Part shown: positions 37,440 through 46,251 of the stretch, piece by piece | How positions within the stretch are numbered: the first letter of the stretch is position 1 | Layout: every line of letters begins with the position of its first letter | Source: Corynebacterium flavescens | Lineage (GTDB): Bacteria > Actinomycetota > Actinomycetes > Mycobacteriales > Mycobacteriaceae | Assembly (NCBI RefSeq): GCF_008693105.1 | Contig: NZ_VXKK01000018.1 | Location: 1-64,000 of the forward strand | Direction: 5' to 3' | Length of the DNA stretch: 64,000 bases | The notes under the pieces: model-generated | Seen by the model: the letters and a program-made list of their open reading frames with translations, nothing else | Databases searched by the model: none | What the model was told of the DNA's origin: nothing | Program-made: the position numbers and the translations under genes

Positions 37440-38512
37440 TGGTTGTTCCTTCCGTTGTTCCTTCGGTTAAGGGAGACAATGAGATAGATAAGTACAGGGG
37501 CGCCAAGGATGGTGGTAACTATGCCGACGGGAAGCTCCCAGGGGAGTACAACGCGGGCGAGGAGGTCCGCGCTGCAGACGATCAAGGCCCCGGTGAGGGC
37601 AGAGGTGACCAGCGGTGGCGTGGAGCTGCCGGCTAAGCGCATGGCAATTTGTGGGGACACGAAAGCGACGAAACCTATCGGCCCAGCCGCAGCGACGGAT
37701 ACCGCAGCTAGCGCCACGGCGACTAAGAGCTGGAGGGCCTGCGCAATCCGCACATTATGCCCCAGCATCGTCGCGGTGAGATCACCTAGAGAGAGGGCGG
37801 AGAGCTGGAAAGAAAGATAGGAAGCGAGCATGAGCGCTACGAGCACGGCGATCAAAGGGGCCCAGGCCTCGCTTAAGTCACGCCCATTGAGCGAGCCGGT
37901 GAGCCACAGTCGCGCGTTGGCCACAAGATCTAGGTTCCCGTGCGCCATAATCCAGGTTGAAAGGGAAGTGCATAGCGTCGCCATGGCCACCCCGATGAGG
38001 ACGAAGCGCAGCAGGGAATGGCGGGAGCGTCCAGCGATGAGCCAGATGATGGTGGCCGTGATGAGGCCACCGCAAAAGGCGGCGAGCGGCAAGCCCACGG
38101 TGGCCAGGGTGAGGGAGGCTGCCTTGCCGAGTGTCCCGCTCGTGCCTGCGAACGTAAGGAGCGCAACCGCCGCCAGAGCCGAGCCTTGAGTGATGCCGAG
38201 TATGTCCGGGCTGGCCAGGGGGTTTCTGGCGATAGATTGTGTCAATGCTCCGGAGAAAGCAAGTGCCGCGCCGACGAGTAAGCCTACGACGGCCCTTCCT
38301 AGCCGCACGTCGATGACGATGCGGTTTTCAATGGGTGTTCCACCACCGCCAATGATCCGCCAGACATCGGCAACGCCGAGCGGATAGTCGCCGTGCGCAA
38401 TGCTCAAGGTGAATACGCAGCCCGCTGCGACGATTAAGGCGAGGCAGACGCCCAGCACCCGCGGGCGCAGGGGCGCGGCAACGGGACCTAGTTTCACAAC
38501 AGTGTGTTTCAC
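37436..38512 (-). CDS. Siderophore ABC importer permease (FepG-like)
   Basis: This 358-residue FecCD-family permease has about ten membrane segments. RLGRAVVGLLVGAALAFSGALTQSIARNPLASPDILGITQGSAL is typical, as is the cytoplasmic coupling helix near GHNVRIAQAL. It forms the heterodimeric channel with the next gene upstream. It overlaps both neighbours by 4 bases, which indicates tight translational coupling. Confidence 0.92.
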   Translation of the reverse strand: MKHTVVKLGPVAAPLRPRVLGVCLALIVAAGCVFTLSIAHGDYPLGVADVWRIIGGGGTPIENRIVIDVRLGRAVVGLLVGAALAFSGALTQSIARNPLASPDILGITQGSALAAVALLTFAGTSGTLGKAASLTLATVGLPLAAFCGGLITATIIWLIAGRSRHSLLRFVLIGVAMATLCTSLSTWIMAHGNLDLVANARLWLTGSLNGRDLSEAWAPLIAVLVALMLASYLSFQLSALSLGDLTATMLGHNVRIAQALQLLVAVALAAVSVAAAGPIGFVAFVSPQIAMRLAGSSTPPLVTSALTGALIVCSADLLARVVLPWELPVGIVTTILGAPVLIYLIVSLNRRNNGRNNQ

Positions 38513-39555
38513 GGGGTAAGTACCTTTCCGCGTTTGACAAGGAAAATGAACACGGGTGCGCCGACGAGGCCTAAGACGATTCCCATGGGCAATTCGCCCG
38601 GGGCAGCCACGCGCCCGAAGATGTCTGCGCCCAAAGCCAGCAGGGCGCCGATAAGGAGGGAAGCCGGGAGAATGACCCGATAGTCAGGTCCCCACAGCGC
38701 ACGTGCCGCATGGGGTGCCGCCAATCCGATGAAAGCCACTGGGCCTGCAGCGGACACGGCCGCGCCACCGAGGAGGGCAATGGCTGCAAAGCCGAACACA
38801 CGCCGTAGCACAACGTTAAGGCCTAGGGCTCGCGCGCTTGATTCACCCATGCTGAGAAGATTGAGCGCTTGGCCCTGGGTCAGCGCCAAGGCTGTGCCCA
38901 GGATGAACGAGGGGGTAACTGCGGCGGCAACCGCTAGGCTGCGGCCAGACACCGAACCCGTTGCCCATGTACGCAGGGTATCCAGAGCCGCAGAATCGGT
39001 GATCACCAAGGCGTTGACAAAGGCCATCAACAAGGCGGTGACGGCCGTGCCAGCTAGCACCAAGGTCAGCGGGCTCGCAGCAGTGGCCCCGCTGGAGGAA
39101 AGGGCAAAGACCACTAGGGTTGCGGCGCCGGCTCCCAGGAGCGCTGGAAGAACTGCGGCATCTCTGGCACCAGAGAAGCCGAAGTAGACGCCGCTGACCA
39201 CGGCGAGGGTGGCCCCAGCATTGATTCCGAGCAGGCCCGGATCTGCGAGGGCATTGCGGGTATGCCCCTGGATGAGCGCGCCCGCGGTGCCGAGGGCGGC
39301 GCCGGCCAGCAGGGCTAGGAGAGTACGGGGGATACGCAGGTTGGCAATGATGGCCGTGAACTCATCGACGCCCTCTAAGGAGTTGGGTTCGCGTCCAAAG
39401 GCATAGAAAAGGGCGGGGATAATTCGGGGGAAGACCTCGCTCAAGGGGATCTCGCGAGAGCCAACGCAGAGGCCGAGTATGAGTAAGCCGATTACGCTGA
39501 GGAACCCAAATAGCCACCACCGCACCCCATGTGAGGCCCGGACAAATTTAGACAT
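38509..39555 (-). CDS. Siderophore ABC importer permease (FepD-like)
   Basis: This 348-residue FecCD-family permease is the first gene of the importer operon. It carries [47 protein letters not shown], the mid-loop [13 protein letters not shown] and the C-terminal [14 protein letters not shown] DtxR-like box lies 10 bases before its start, so iron repression is expected. It diverges from glmM with an 88-bp gap. Confidence 0.92.
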   Translation of the reverse strand: MSKFVRASHGVRWWLFGFLSVIGLLILGLCVGSREIPLSEVFPRIIPALFYAFGREPNSLEGVDEFTAIIANLRIPRTLLALLAGAALGTAGALIQGHTRNALADPGLLGINAGATLAVVSGVYFGFSGARDAAVLPALLGAGAATLVVFALSSSGATAASPLTLVLAGTAVTALLMAFVNALVITDSAALDTLRTWATGSVSGRSLAVAAAVTPSFILGTALALTQGQALNLLSMGESSARALGLNVVLRRVFGFAAIALLGGAAVSAAGPVAFIGLAAPHAARALWGPDYRVILPASLLIGALLALGADIFGRVAAPGELPMGIVLGLVGAPVFIFLVKRGKVLTP

Positions 39556-39565
39556 GAGTAACAGG

Positions 39566-39584
39566 TTAGGGCAGGTTTGCCTAA
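39566..39584 (-). promoter_or_regulatory. DtxR-like iron box before the fepD-type gene
   Basis: TTAGGGCAGGTTTGCCTAA is 19 bases long with the TTAGG and CCTAA ends of DtxR sites; read on the minus strand it begins TTAGGCAA, as in many corynebacterial boxes. It begins 11 bases from the permease start and about 60 bases from glmM. Confidence 0.65.
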
Positions 39585-39630
39585 AAAGGGAAGTGGCGCA
39601 GCGGTATTACTACAAAGCACGTGGCGCGTG

Positions 39631-39636
39631 CATAAT
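39631..39636 (+). promoter_or_regulatory. Likely leaderless promoter -10 of glmM
   Basis: CATAAT ends 7 bases before the ATG at 39644. No ribosome site is present in the short interval, so glmM is probably translated from a leaderless mRNA. Confidence 0.5.
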
Positions 39637-39643
39637 TGGATCT

Positions 39644-40987
39644 ATGACTCGACTTTTTGGAACCGATGGCGTTCGTGGCTTGGCGAACAAGAAACTCACC
39701 CCAATCTTGGCTCTCAAGCTCGGGCAGGCGGCGGCCCAGGTTTTGACCGCACACCGCGAGTCCTACGATCGGCGTCCGCTGGCCATTATTGGCCGAGACC
39801 CCCGCGTATCCGGGGAGATGCTCGACTCCGCCATCGCAGCAGGATTATCCTCCCGCGGTGTTGATGTCGTACGGGTAGGGGTCCTTCCTACCCCGGCCAT
39901 CGCTTTCCTTACGGATGATTATGGCGCCGACCTTGGCGTGATGATCTCAGCTTCACATAATCCCATGCCCGATAATGGCATCAAGTTCTTCTCCGCTGGC
40001 GGCAAGAAGCTGCCCGATTCCGTGGAAGATGAGATTGAGGCGGCCATGGCCCAGCTCAAGGAAGAAGGTCCAACGGGAACCAAGCTGGGCCGAGTAATCT
40101 CCGAGGCCCCGGATGCGCGCGGCCGCTACCTCAACCACCTCGCCGAAGTCGTTCCCGTTGACATCAGCGGCATCAAGGTTGTCGTGGATACCGCCAATGG
40201 TGCGGCATCTAAAGTTGCGCCCGAGGCTTATGCCGCCGCTGGCGCCGAGGTTATCGCCATCCACAACAAGCCCAATGCATTCAACATCAACGAGGACTGC
40301 GGCTCCACACACATCGACAAAGCACAGGCGGCCGTTGTCGAGTACGGCGCGGATTTGGCGCTCGCCCACGACGGCGACGCTGACCGCTGCCTCGCCGTCG
40401 ATGCCGAGGGCAATGTGGTCGATGGTGACCAGATCATGGCCCTGTTGGCGGTGGGGATGAAGGAAGATAGCGATCTTCGCTACAACACCCTTGTTGCCAC
40501 CGTCATGTCCAACCTCGGCTTGAAGCTGGCCATGGAAAAGCACGGCATCAGCGTCCGAGAAACTGCGGTGGGGGATCGCTACGTCCTCGAGGAACTCAAC
40601 CGCGGTGACTATTCCTTAGGCGGCGAGCAGTCCGGGCACGTCGTGCTTCCCGACGACTGTACGACCGGTGACGGCACCCTCACCGGGCTATCCATCATGG
40701 CGCGCATGGCAAAATCCGGAAAGTCCCTGCACGAGTTGGCCTCGGTGATGACGGTGCTCCCGCAGGTTCTCATCAATGTTCCTGTCTCCGACAAGTCCAT
40801 CATCATGGATGCCCCCGAGGTCCAAGAGGCCCTTGCCCAAGCCGAGGCGGAGCTAGGAAACACCGGCCGCGTACTCTTGCGGCCCTCCGGTACCGAGGAA
40901 CTCTTCCGCGTGATGGTTGAGGCTTCCGAAAAGGAGCAGGCACGCAAGGTGGCCGGACGTCTCGCTGGCGTAGTCGCCGCAATTTAG
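39644..40987 (+). CDS. glmM: Phosphoglucosamine mutase
   Basis: This 447-residue enzyme interconverts glucosamine 6-phosphate and glucosamine 1-phosphate for UDP-GlcNAc and peptidoglycan. The phosphoserine loop [13 protein letters not shown] carries Ser104, the metal loop is DGDADRC, and the sugar-binding GEQSGH and phosphate-binding [12 protein letters not shown] loops are present. The start at 39644 ([12 protein letters not shown]) is the family start; the longer frame is not supported. It shares the rpsI-glmM synteny seen in other actinobacteria. glmS, which makes its substrate, lies 8 kb downstream. Confidence 0.96.
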   Translation: MTRLFGTDGVRGLANKKLTPILALKLGQAAAQVLTAHRESYDRRPLAIIGRDPRVSGEMLDSAIAAGLSSRGVDVVRVGVLPTPAIAFLTDDYGADLGVMISASHNPMPDNGIKFFSAGGKKLPDSVEDEIEAAMAQLKEEGPTGTKLGRVISEAPDARGRYLNHLAEVVPVDISGIKVVVDTANGAASKVAPEAYAAAGAEVIAIHNKPNAFNINEDCGSTHIDKAQAAVVEYGADLALAHDGDADRCLAVDAEGNVVDGDQIMALLAVGMKEDSDLRYNTLVATVMSNLGLKLAMEKHGISVRETAVGDRYVLEELNRGDYSLGGEQSGHVVLPDDCTTGDGTLTGLSIMARMAKSGKSLHELASVMTVLPQVLINVPVSDKSIIMDAPEVQEALAQAEAELGNTGRVLLRPSGTEELFRVMVEASEKEQARKVAGRLAGVVAAI

Positions 40988-41115
40988 TCTGCCTCATCCT
41001 TCTCATCCATTAAGGTTCGCGCGGCCTTAAGGAACCGATTCCCTTTGCGGGCAGTCCAATACAGGAGAGCAACACAATCATCCTGAATGGAAACCACAAA
41101 GGGAGCAGGCTAGCC

Positions 41116-41445
41116 GTGCCAGATATTTCTTTTGACCCCGTTGAAGCGCAGCGCCAGCTGCGCAGCTTGGTCGCGCACAACCAAGAGCAAGCCGCCGCAC
41201 ATCGAGCTAGCTTTCCGGCCTTTCCTGCCGACTCGGCTGGTCGCGGGTTTTCTGGCCACGCCGCCCGCCTCCAAGAGGCACTCGAGCGCGTGCACCACAG
41301 TTGCGCGTGGCGCTGGAATAACCTTGCTGCCACAGCCGGCGCGGCCGAGCAGCAGTTTAGAGCCCTATCAAACCTCGACAGCCGGAATGGAATGAGCTTG
41401 GACCGCGTTCATTCGGAGCGTGAAGGCGGTGCGCGAGGCTTATGA
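41116..41445 (+). CDS. Short helical protein, EspC/WXG-like, first gene of cassette
   Basis: The 109-residue protein has no signal peptide or membrane segment. It looks like two long helices (about residues 8-35 and 48-88) joined by a Gly/Pro turn, with the pattern GFSGHAARLQEALERVHHSCAWRWNNLAATAGAAEQQFRAL. This recalls EspC/WXG-type proteins secreted by type VII systems, but the classic WXG turn is absent; similarity is judged by eye. The start is GTG at 41116 with GGGAG upstream. Its stop overlaps the next start (ATGA), so the two are coupled. I do not recognise a named family. Confidence 0.65.
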   Translation: MPDISFDPVEAQRQLRSLVAHNQEQAAAHRASFPAFPADSAGRGFSGHAARLQEALERVHHSCAWRWNNLAATAGAAEQQFRALSNLDSRNGMSLDRVHSEREGGARGL

Positions 41446-42926
41446 GCGTTATCACTAGTTCCCTAGTGGGGGACTACGCAAGAGCGGTATCGCAGTTTCA
41501 GGTCGCCAGCGCCGGCTCCTACGCTGGGCCATCAATGCCTATGGACGTGCTGCACTCTCTCATTTCCTCCACCGAAGGAATCAATCCTCAGGATTTGGTC
41601 TCTAGTACTGGGGCGGCCGTCGGCAAGCAGGGGCGCGGCAGCAGAAGCGGCCTTGGGGGATTGGGGGGCTTCCTTTTAGATACAGCGCTGAGCTTCGCCG
41701 GTGGAGTACTCCAAGAGCACATTCGGGGCGTCCAAGAAGACCACGAGGAGCAGACGCGCGATACGCGCCAGCTGCAGGAGTCTGCCCAAGAGTGTTCAAC
41801 GGCTATCGGTGATGTCGTTGACGTCTCCGATTCCGCCCTGACGGAACTGTTCTCCGCCGCGATTCCGCTGCTCAACCTGCTCTCCATGGTCCTGTCTAAG
41901 CATCCGCTAGGCAAGATCATTGTTCCCATGATTTCAGCGATTGGGGGTGACCTCATTGAGAAAACCAACCAGACTATCGCCAGTACCTGCCGTGACCGGG
42001 ACGCAGCCATCGAGGCCTGCTACGAGGAATTCGAGTCTCGCTGCGAGAACCTGAGCCAAAAGCCCCTGCCACAGACCCCGCCTGAGCCGGATTGCGCGGC
42101 CGAGTCGGAGCCTGCGCCACAGCCCAAGCCAAGTTCGCCTGAATGCCCGGCACCGCCCTCCCAGGAGACCTGTCCGCCATCTATCCAGCCCGCGCAGGCA
42201 CCTGACGCGTCTTCCGCCCCAGCATCGCAACCAGCGCCAGCGGATCCGGGACAGTGCCCTCCGCAGACCACGCCCGCAGCGGCGCAGCTAAGCCCTGCCT
42301 CCCCTCCGGCTCCGCCCGCGCCGGGCATCGATAAGCAGGCACCGCCGTGTGAGGCCCAGCCAGCTGAAACACCGCCGTGTGAGCCCCAGGCTTGCCCGCC
42401 CCTGCCGGTCGTACCTAGTTCCTGCGAGCCCGCTGTTTCTCAAACGCACGTAGAAGTAGAAAAGTCCTGTTGCGGATGCTTGGGCGCCGCGGGTGCGGGA
42501 ATCGCGCTGGTAGGACTGGGCATTCTTGTGGCTGCGGCAGCTGAGTGCCTCGCGGCGGAGATTCCTGTTCCTGAGCCACAGCCTTGCCCAGATCCTGAGC
42601 CCCAGCCCGATCCTGAGCCTTGTCCCGAGCCAGAACCTCAGCCACAACCACAACCACAACCAGAACCCGAGCCCGAGCCCGAGCCCAAGGCAGTGCCGCC
42701 AGCAGCCGAGGGCGTTATTGCTCCGCCACCTGAATTAGCGGAAGTACCCGAGCCGGATCCGCCGCCCAAAAAGCTAATGAATATGCCAGCGGCAGTTGAG
42801 GTTCCTGAGTCATCGCCAGGATCAGAGGGCGCCGTGGCCTCACCTGGGTTGCCTGCCACTGAGCAGGCCTTAGCTCCTGAGAGCGCCGATGATGCAGGGC
42901 GCGCGCGGAAGGCAGGGCAGTGGTAA
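41442..42926 (+). CDS. Long helical protein with Pro/Cys-rich tail, second gene of cassette
   Basis: This 494-residue protein is not recognised. Residues 1-200 are Ala/Ser-rich and helical, with a Gly-rich patch near 65-80, amphipathic segments and a hydrophobic stretch (FSAAIPLLNLLSMVL). Residues about 205-330 are very rich in Pro, Glu, Gln and Cys. A Cys cluster (KSCCGCLG, about 341-348) leads into a hydrophobic segment of about 25 residues, followed by a repetitive Pro-Glu-Pro-Gln tract (about 375-430). No signal peptide is seen. The layout is a helical secretion or partner domain, an extended linker and one membrane-like segment. It overlaps both neighbours and may be a type VII substrate or surface factor (inference). 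Confidence 0.65.
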   Translation: MSVITSSLVGDYARAVSQFQVASAGSYAGPSMPMDVLHSLISSTEGINPQDLVSSTGAAVGKQGRGSRSGLGGLGGFLLDTALSFAGGVLQEHIRGVQEDHEEQTRDTRQLQESAQECSTAIGDVVDVSDSALTELFSAAIPLLNLLSMVLSKHPLGKIIVPMISAIGGDLIEKTNQTIASTCRDRDAAIEACYEEFESRCENLSQKPLPQTPPEPDCAAESEPAPQPKPSSPECPAPPSQETCPPSIQPAQAPDASSAPASQPAPADPGQCPPQTTPAAAQLSPASPPAPPAPGIDKQAPPCEAQPAETPPCEPQACPPLPVVPSSCEPAVSQTHVEVEKSCCGCLGAAGAGIALVGLGILVAAAAECLAAEIPVPEPQPCPDPEPQPDPEPCPEPEPQPQPQPQPEPEPEPEPKAVPPAAEGVIAPPPELAEVPEPDPPPKKLMNMPAAVEVPESSPGSEGAVASPGLPATEQALAPESADDAGRARKAGQW

Positions 42927-43144
42927 TGAGCCAAGACTTCGAAGCCTTTGCCAGGGGGTTTAGGGAAAGAACTTCTGCCCGGCTCTTGGAATTTGAGAAA
43001 GCGTTGGCGCAGGCGCAGGAGCAGCTAGAAAAGTCTGCTTCTGAGGCGGCGCGGCAGGCCCCTAAGCCGGCTCAGACACCGCATAGTCCCGCGGTGCGGA
43101 GAGGAAGGCCGGGGCAAGTGAAATCGGTGCTGCGGCGCGATTAG
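42926..43144 (+). CDS. Small coiled-coil protein, third gene of cassette
   Basis: This 72-residue protein is charged and helical from about 5 to 45 (FEAFARGFRERTSARLLEFEKALAQAQEQLEKSASEAARQ) with a basic Pro/Arg tail (RRGRPGQVKSVLRRD). The ATG at 42926 overlaps the stop of the long protein (TAATG), and its end overlaps the convergent hydrolase-fold gene by 4 bases. Its helix could pair with the first-gene product. Function unknown. Confidence 0.55.
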   Translation: MSQDFEAFARGFRERTSARLLEFEKALAQAQEQLEKSASEAARQAPKPAQTPHSPAVRRGRPGQVKSVLRRD

Positions 43145-43974
43145 CGGGAGGGAAGAAGTCCGGCCTTGCGGGAAAGCGCGTCCCCGCTGTAGCTGGAAAA
43201 GCCTTTTCCAGCAGCCAATGGCGAAGCGAAGCCGTCGTACTTGGATTCGCCCGCCAGCTGATCCAAGAGGAAACCGGTGAGGAGGCCGCGTGCTAGATCT
43301 CGGGCGCCTGCCTGGAAGAAGCCGGCGCCGACGGTCAGCTTGAAAAGGGTATCTTCGCTGAAGCCTTGCTGGTTGCCTTTGTAGACCTCGCGGTAGGCCA
43401 CGGATCCGCCCCAACTTGCGGCCAGCTTGGCGGGATTGCCGGCACCAAAGATATCGTCACTCTTTGAGCCTATGACGAGGCCGGGTGCCTTGACGGAGCG
43501 TGCAGCCTGCGTAGACGAGGGGGAGGTGGTGGCTGGGTAAATGGCAGCCACGGCTTTGACCTTGTCGTTGTTCGCGGCGGCAAGCACCGCAGCGCCGCCG
43601 CCCATGCCGTGTCCGATCATCCCCAACTTGTGTGGGGAAACCGTGATCTTGCCACTTCCTAGCTTCACTCCGGCGGCGATCTGGAGGGCAGATTCCATGT
43701 CTGCGGCAAGGTTGCGGTGGTTGGGCACCACTCCGGTCTCCGTGTTCGGTGCAACAACCACGATGCCCCAGCTAGCAAGGTGGCGAAGAGTAGCGTGATA
43801 GCTCTTTATCTTCTTTGTCCAATCGTGTCCGAAGGCCACTGCGGGCAAAGCCTTACCTTCGGCAGGCGTATAAACCTTGCCTGCTAGGCCGGCATAGTCC
43901 AAGTCACCAATGAGAACGCGGTGTGGTCCTCTTTTGGACAATATCGATAGGTGCTTCTTCAAGTTCGCAGTCAC
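43141..43974 (-). CDS. Alpha/beta-hydrolase-fold protein without catalytic Ser and His
   Basis: The protein is about 277 residues with a dienelactone-hydrolase or cutinase-like fold: AVAFGHDWTKK near 47, IGHGMGGGAA near 120, VIGSKSDDIFG near 168. In active relatives the 120 region reads GHSxGGG with nucleophile Ser and the later strand ends in a catalytic His. Here the nucleophile position is Gly123, and no His occurs after residue 122. The Asp pair at 173-174 remains. It is probably a pseudoenzyme, for binding rather than catalysis, or a cryptic enzyme with other residues. The start at 43974 (GTG) is chosen; 44175 would add about 67 residues of poor quality. No export signal is evident. Confidence 0.75.
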   Translation of the reverse strand: MTANLKKHLSILSKRGPHRVLIGDLDYAGLAGKVYTPAEGKALPAVAFGHDWTKKIKSYHATLRHLASWGIVVVAPNTETGVVPNHRNLAADMESALQIAAGVKLGSGKITVSPHKLGMIGHGMGGGAAVLAAANNDKVKAVAAIYPATTSPSSTQAARSVKAPGLVIGSKSDDIFGAGNPAKLAASWGGSVAYREVYKGNQQGFSEDTLFKLTVGAGFFQAGARDLARGLLTGFLLDQLAGESKYDGFASPLAAGKGFSSYSGDALSRKAGLLPSR

Positions 43975-44175
43975 GCTTACCAGAATAGAGCAAGATTCGG
44001 GCGGGGTTGTGCAAAAGGTCAAAACTGGCGCTTTGGAAAGGCAGCGACTAGGTGGAGCGCCAGCGGCAAGCCTGTGTGAGGCCTGACAGGTAAAGAGAGC
44101 AGGCTTTTTAGACTTTTCGCAGTCTGCATCTATCCAAATTTCAATTAAGTAATAGACTTGAGAAAGAACACTCAA

Positions 44176-44197
44176 GAACGGGTTCTAGAACCCGTTC
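44176..44197. promoter_or_regulatory. Perfect 22-bp palindrome in the mtlA leader
   Basis: GAACGGGTTCT followed directly by its exact reverse complement AGAACCCGTTC. It lies 26 bases before the mtlA start (44224) and downstream of an AT-rich stretch (44140-44160) suited to a promoter, so a bound repressor would block transcription. No regulator gene is next to it. Confidence 0.6.
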
Positions 44198-44223
44198 CAG
44201 CCCCGATTGTAAAGGACTTTGCT

Positions 44224-46251
44224 GTGGCTGAAACTAAAGAAAAGAAAGGCGGCGTACGCGTCGCCGTCCAGAAATTTGGTACGTTCCTTTCCTCGATGAT
44301 TATGCCGAATATCGGCGCCTTCATCGCGTGGGGAATACTGACTGCACTATTTATCCCGGCAGGATTCTTCCCTAATGAGAGGATAGGCACCTTGGTCTCA
44401 CCAATGGTGACTTACCTCCTGCCTATTCTTATTGCTTATACGGGCGGCAAGCTCGTACACGGCGTTCGTGGCGGCGTCGTCGGCGCCATCGTAACCATGG
44501 GCGTCATCATGGGTACATCTTCGCCGGTGTTCATCGGCGAGGATGGCCACTCATCCCCGATGTTCTTGGGCGCCATGATTTGTGGTCCACTCTCCGCCTG
44601 GCTGTTTAAGAAGCTGGAGTCTTTGTGGCAGGGCAAGATTCGCCCTGGTTTCGAGATGTTGGTGGACAACTTCTCCCTCGGTATCTTCGGATTCGCGGGA
44701 GCTATTGCCTCGATGTACTGGCTGACCCCGGTGATGAACTTCATCATGGAGTGGGCAGGCCGTGCGGTCGAGTTCCTTATTAATCACAACCTGCTGTGGC
44801 TGACTTCGGTCCTCATCGAACCGGCCAAGGTATTCTTCCTTAATAATGCCATCAACCATGGCGTTTTGACGCCGTTGGCCACGGATCAAGCCGCCCAGAC
44901 GGGTAAGTCAGTCCTCTACCTGCTGGAGGCTAATCCTGGACCCGGCCTTGGTATCTTGCTGGCGTTCATGCTCTTTGGAACCGGCACCGCACGGGCTACG
45001 GCTCCGGGCGCGGCGCTCATCCACTTCTTTGGTGGTATCCACGAGATTTACTTCCCCTATGTCCTTATGCGCCCGCAGCTGCTTCTCGCCGCCATTGGTG
45101 GCGGCATGACCGGCGTTGCTATCAACACCGTCATGGACGTCGGTCTGCGCTCGCCGGCTGCGCCTGGCTCGATCATCGCCATCTACGGCACCGTCGCCTC
45201 TGATTCATATCTCGGCGTTACCATCGCGGTATTCGCTTCAACCGCTGTGTCCTTCGCCATCGCTGCCCCGATCCTCAAGTTCACAAAGGGAACGGATGAC
45301 CTCAACAAGGCCACCGCTGATATGGAGGCCATGAAGGGCAAGAAGTCTTCCGTTGCAGGAGCGCTGACCAAGCGTGACGCGGGGGATATTCCAGAGATCC
45401 ATAAGGTTGTCTTCGCCTGCGATGCTGGCATGGGTTCCTCGGCCATGGGTGCTTCCGTCCTACGCAACAAGATCAAGGAGGCTGGTTTCGGTGACGCGGT
45501 TACCGTGACCAACTCTGCCATCAATAACCTGAAGGATGACTATGACTTGGTCGTTGTCCACCAAGATCTAGCCAGCCGCGCTGAGGCTCCGACCCCTTCC
45601 GCCGTGCACGTTACGGTGGATAACTTCATGGCATCTCCGCGTTATGACGAAGTTGTTGACCTTATCCGTTCTCAGCAGACCGGCGAGTCTGCTGAGTCGG
45701 GTGAGGCTAGTGACGCTCAGCACTCTGCGAATGCTGCCGATTCGGTGGACTCTGTCGCTGGTGCTGAAGCTCAGCCCGCGCAGTCCAGCGTCGGTGTCAA
45801 AGAAGCCCCTGATGCGGAATCTAAGATTCTCACCGCAGACAACATTGTGCTCGACGGCAGTGCTAAAGACCGGGATGATGCCATTGACCAGGCAGGCGCC
45901 ATGCTTGTGGCTGCCGGCGCGGTCGAGCCGGCCTACGTTGCTGCCATGCATGAACGTGAGAAGTCAGTGTCTACCTACATGGGCAATGGGCTAGCTATTC
46001 CGCACGGCACCAATGAGGCCAAGGACACCATCAAGAGCTCTTCCATCACGTTCATCCGTCTAGATGAGCCCGTAGACTGGGGTGGGAAGCCCGCCAAGTT
46101 CATTGTCGGCATCGCCGGCGCCGATGGTACCCACCTGAAGACCTTGTCCAAGATTGCCAAGATCTTCGGCAAGAAAGAGACCGTCGAACAGCTTGAAAAG
46201 GCCACCACCAAGGAAGAGATTCTCAATATCTTCGGAAAGGTCACTAGTTAA
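44224..46251 (+). CDS. mtlA: Mannitol PTS permease EIICBA
   Basis: The 675-residue permease has the EIIC membrane domain (about residues 1-345, TARATAPGAALIHFFGGIHEIYFPYV), EIIB with phospho-Cys near 399 (VFACDAGMGSSAMGASVLR), an acidic Ser/Ala linker (about 480-540), and a C-terminal EIIA with phospho-His near 593 (GLAIPHGTNEAKD). It imports mannitol as mannitol 1-phosphate. The GTG at 44224 follows AAAGGA; the frame back to 44158 contains the palindromic operator and is unlikely to be coding. It is coupled to mtlD by TAATG. Confidence 0.95.
   Translation: MAETKEKKGGVRVAVQKFGTFLSSMIMPNIGAFIAWGILTALFIPAGFFPNERIGTLVSPMVTYLLPILIAYTGGKLVHGVRGGVVGAIVTMGVIMGTSSPVFIGEDGHSSPMFLGAMICGPLSAWLFKKLESLWQGKIRPGFEMLVDNFSLGIFGFAGAIASMYWLTPVMNFIMEWAGRAVEFLINHNLLWLTSVLIEPAKVFFLNNAINHGVLTPLATDQAAQTGKSVLYLLEANPGPGLGILLAFMLFGTGTARATAPGAALIHFFGGIHEIYFPYVLMRPQLLLAAIGGGMTGVAINTVMDVGLRSPAAPGSIIAIYGTVASDSYLGVTIAVFASTAVSFAIAAPILKFTKGTDDLNKATADMEAMKGKKSSVAGALTKRDAGDIPEIHKVVFACDAGMGSSAMGASVLRNKIKEAGFGDAVTVTNSAINNLKDDYDLVVVHQDLASRAEAPTPSAVHVTVDNFMASPRYDEVVDLIRSQQTGESAESGEASDAQHSANAADSVDSVAGAEAQPAQSSVGVKEAPDAESKILTADNIVLDGSAKDRDDAIDQAGAMLVAAGAVEPAYVAAMHEREKSVSTYMGNGLAIPHGTNEAKDTIKSSSITFIRLDEPVDWGGKPAKFIVGIAGADGTHLKTLSKIAKIFGKKETVEQLEKATTKEEILNIFGKVTS

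Noticed and set aside
42526..42738. Short Ser/Pro/Asn-rich frames over the repeat tract of the cassette protein
   Set aside because: They are frame-shifted readings of the Pro-Glu-Gln repeat DNA.
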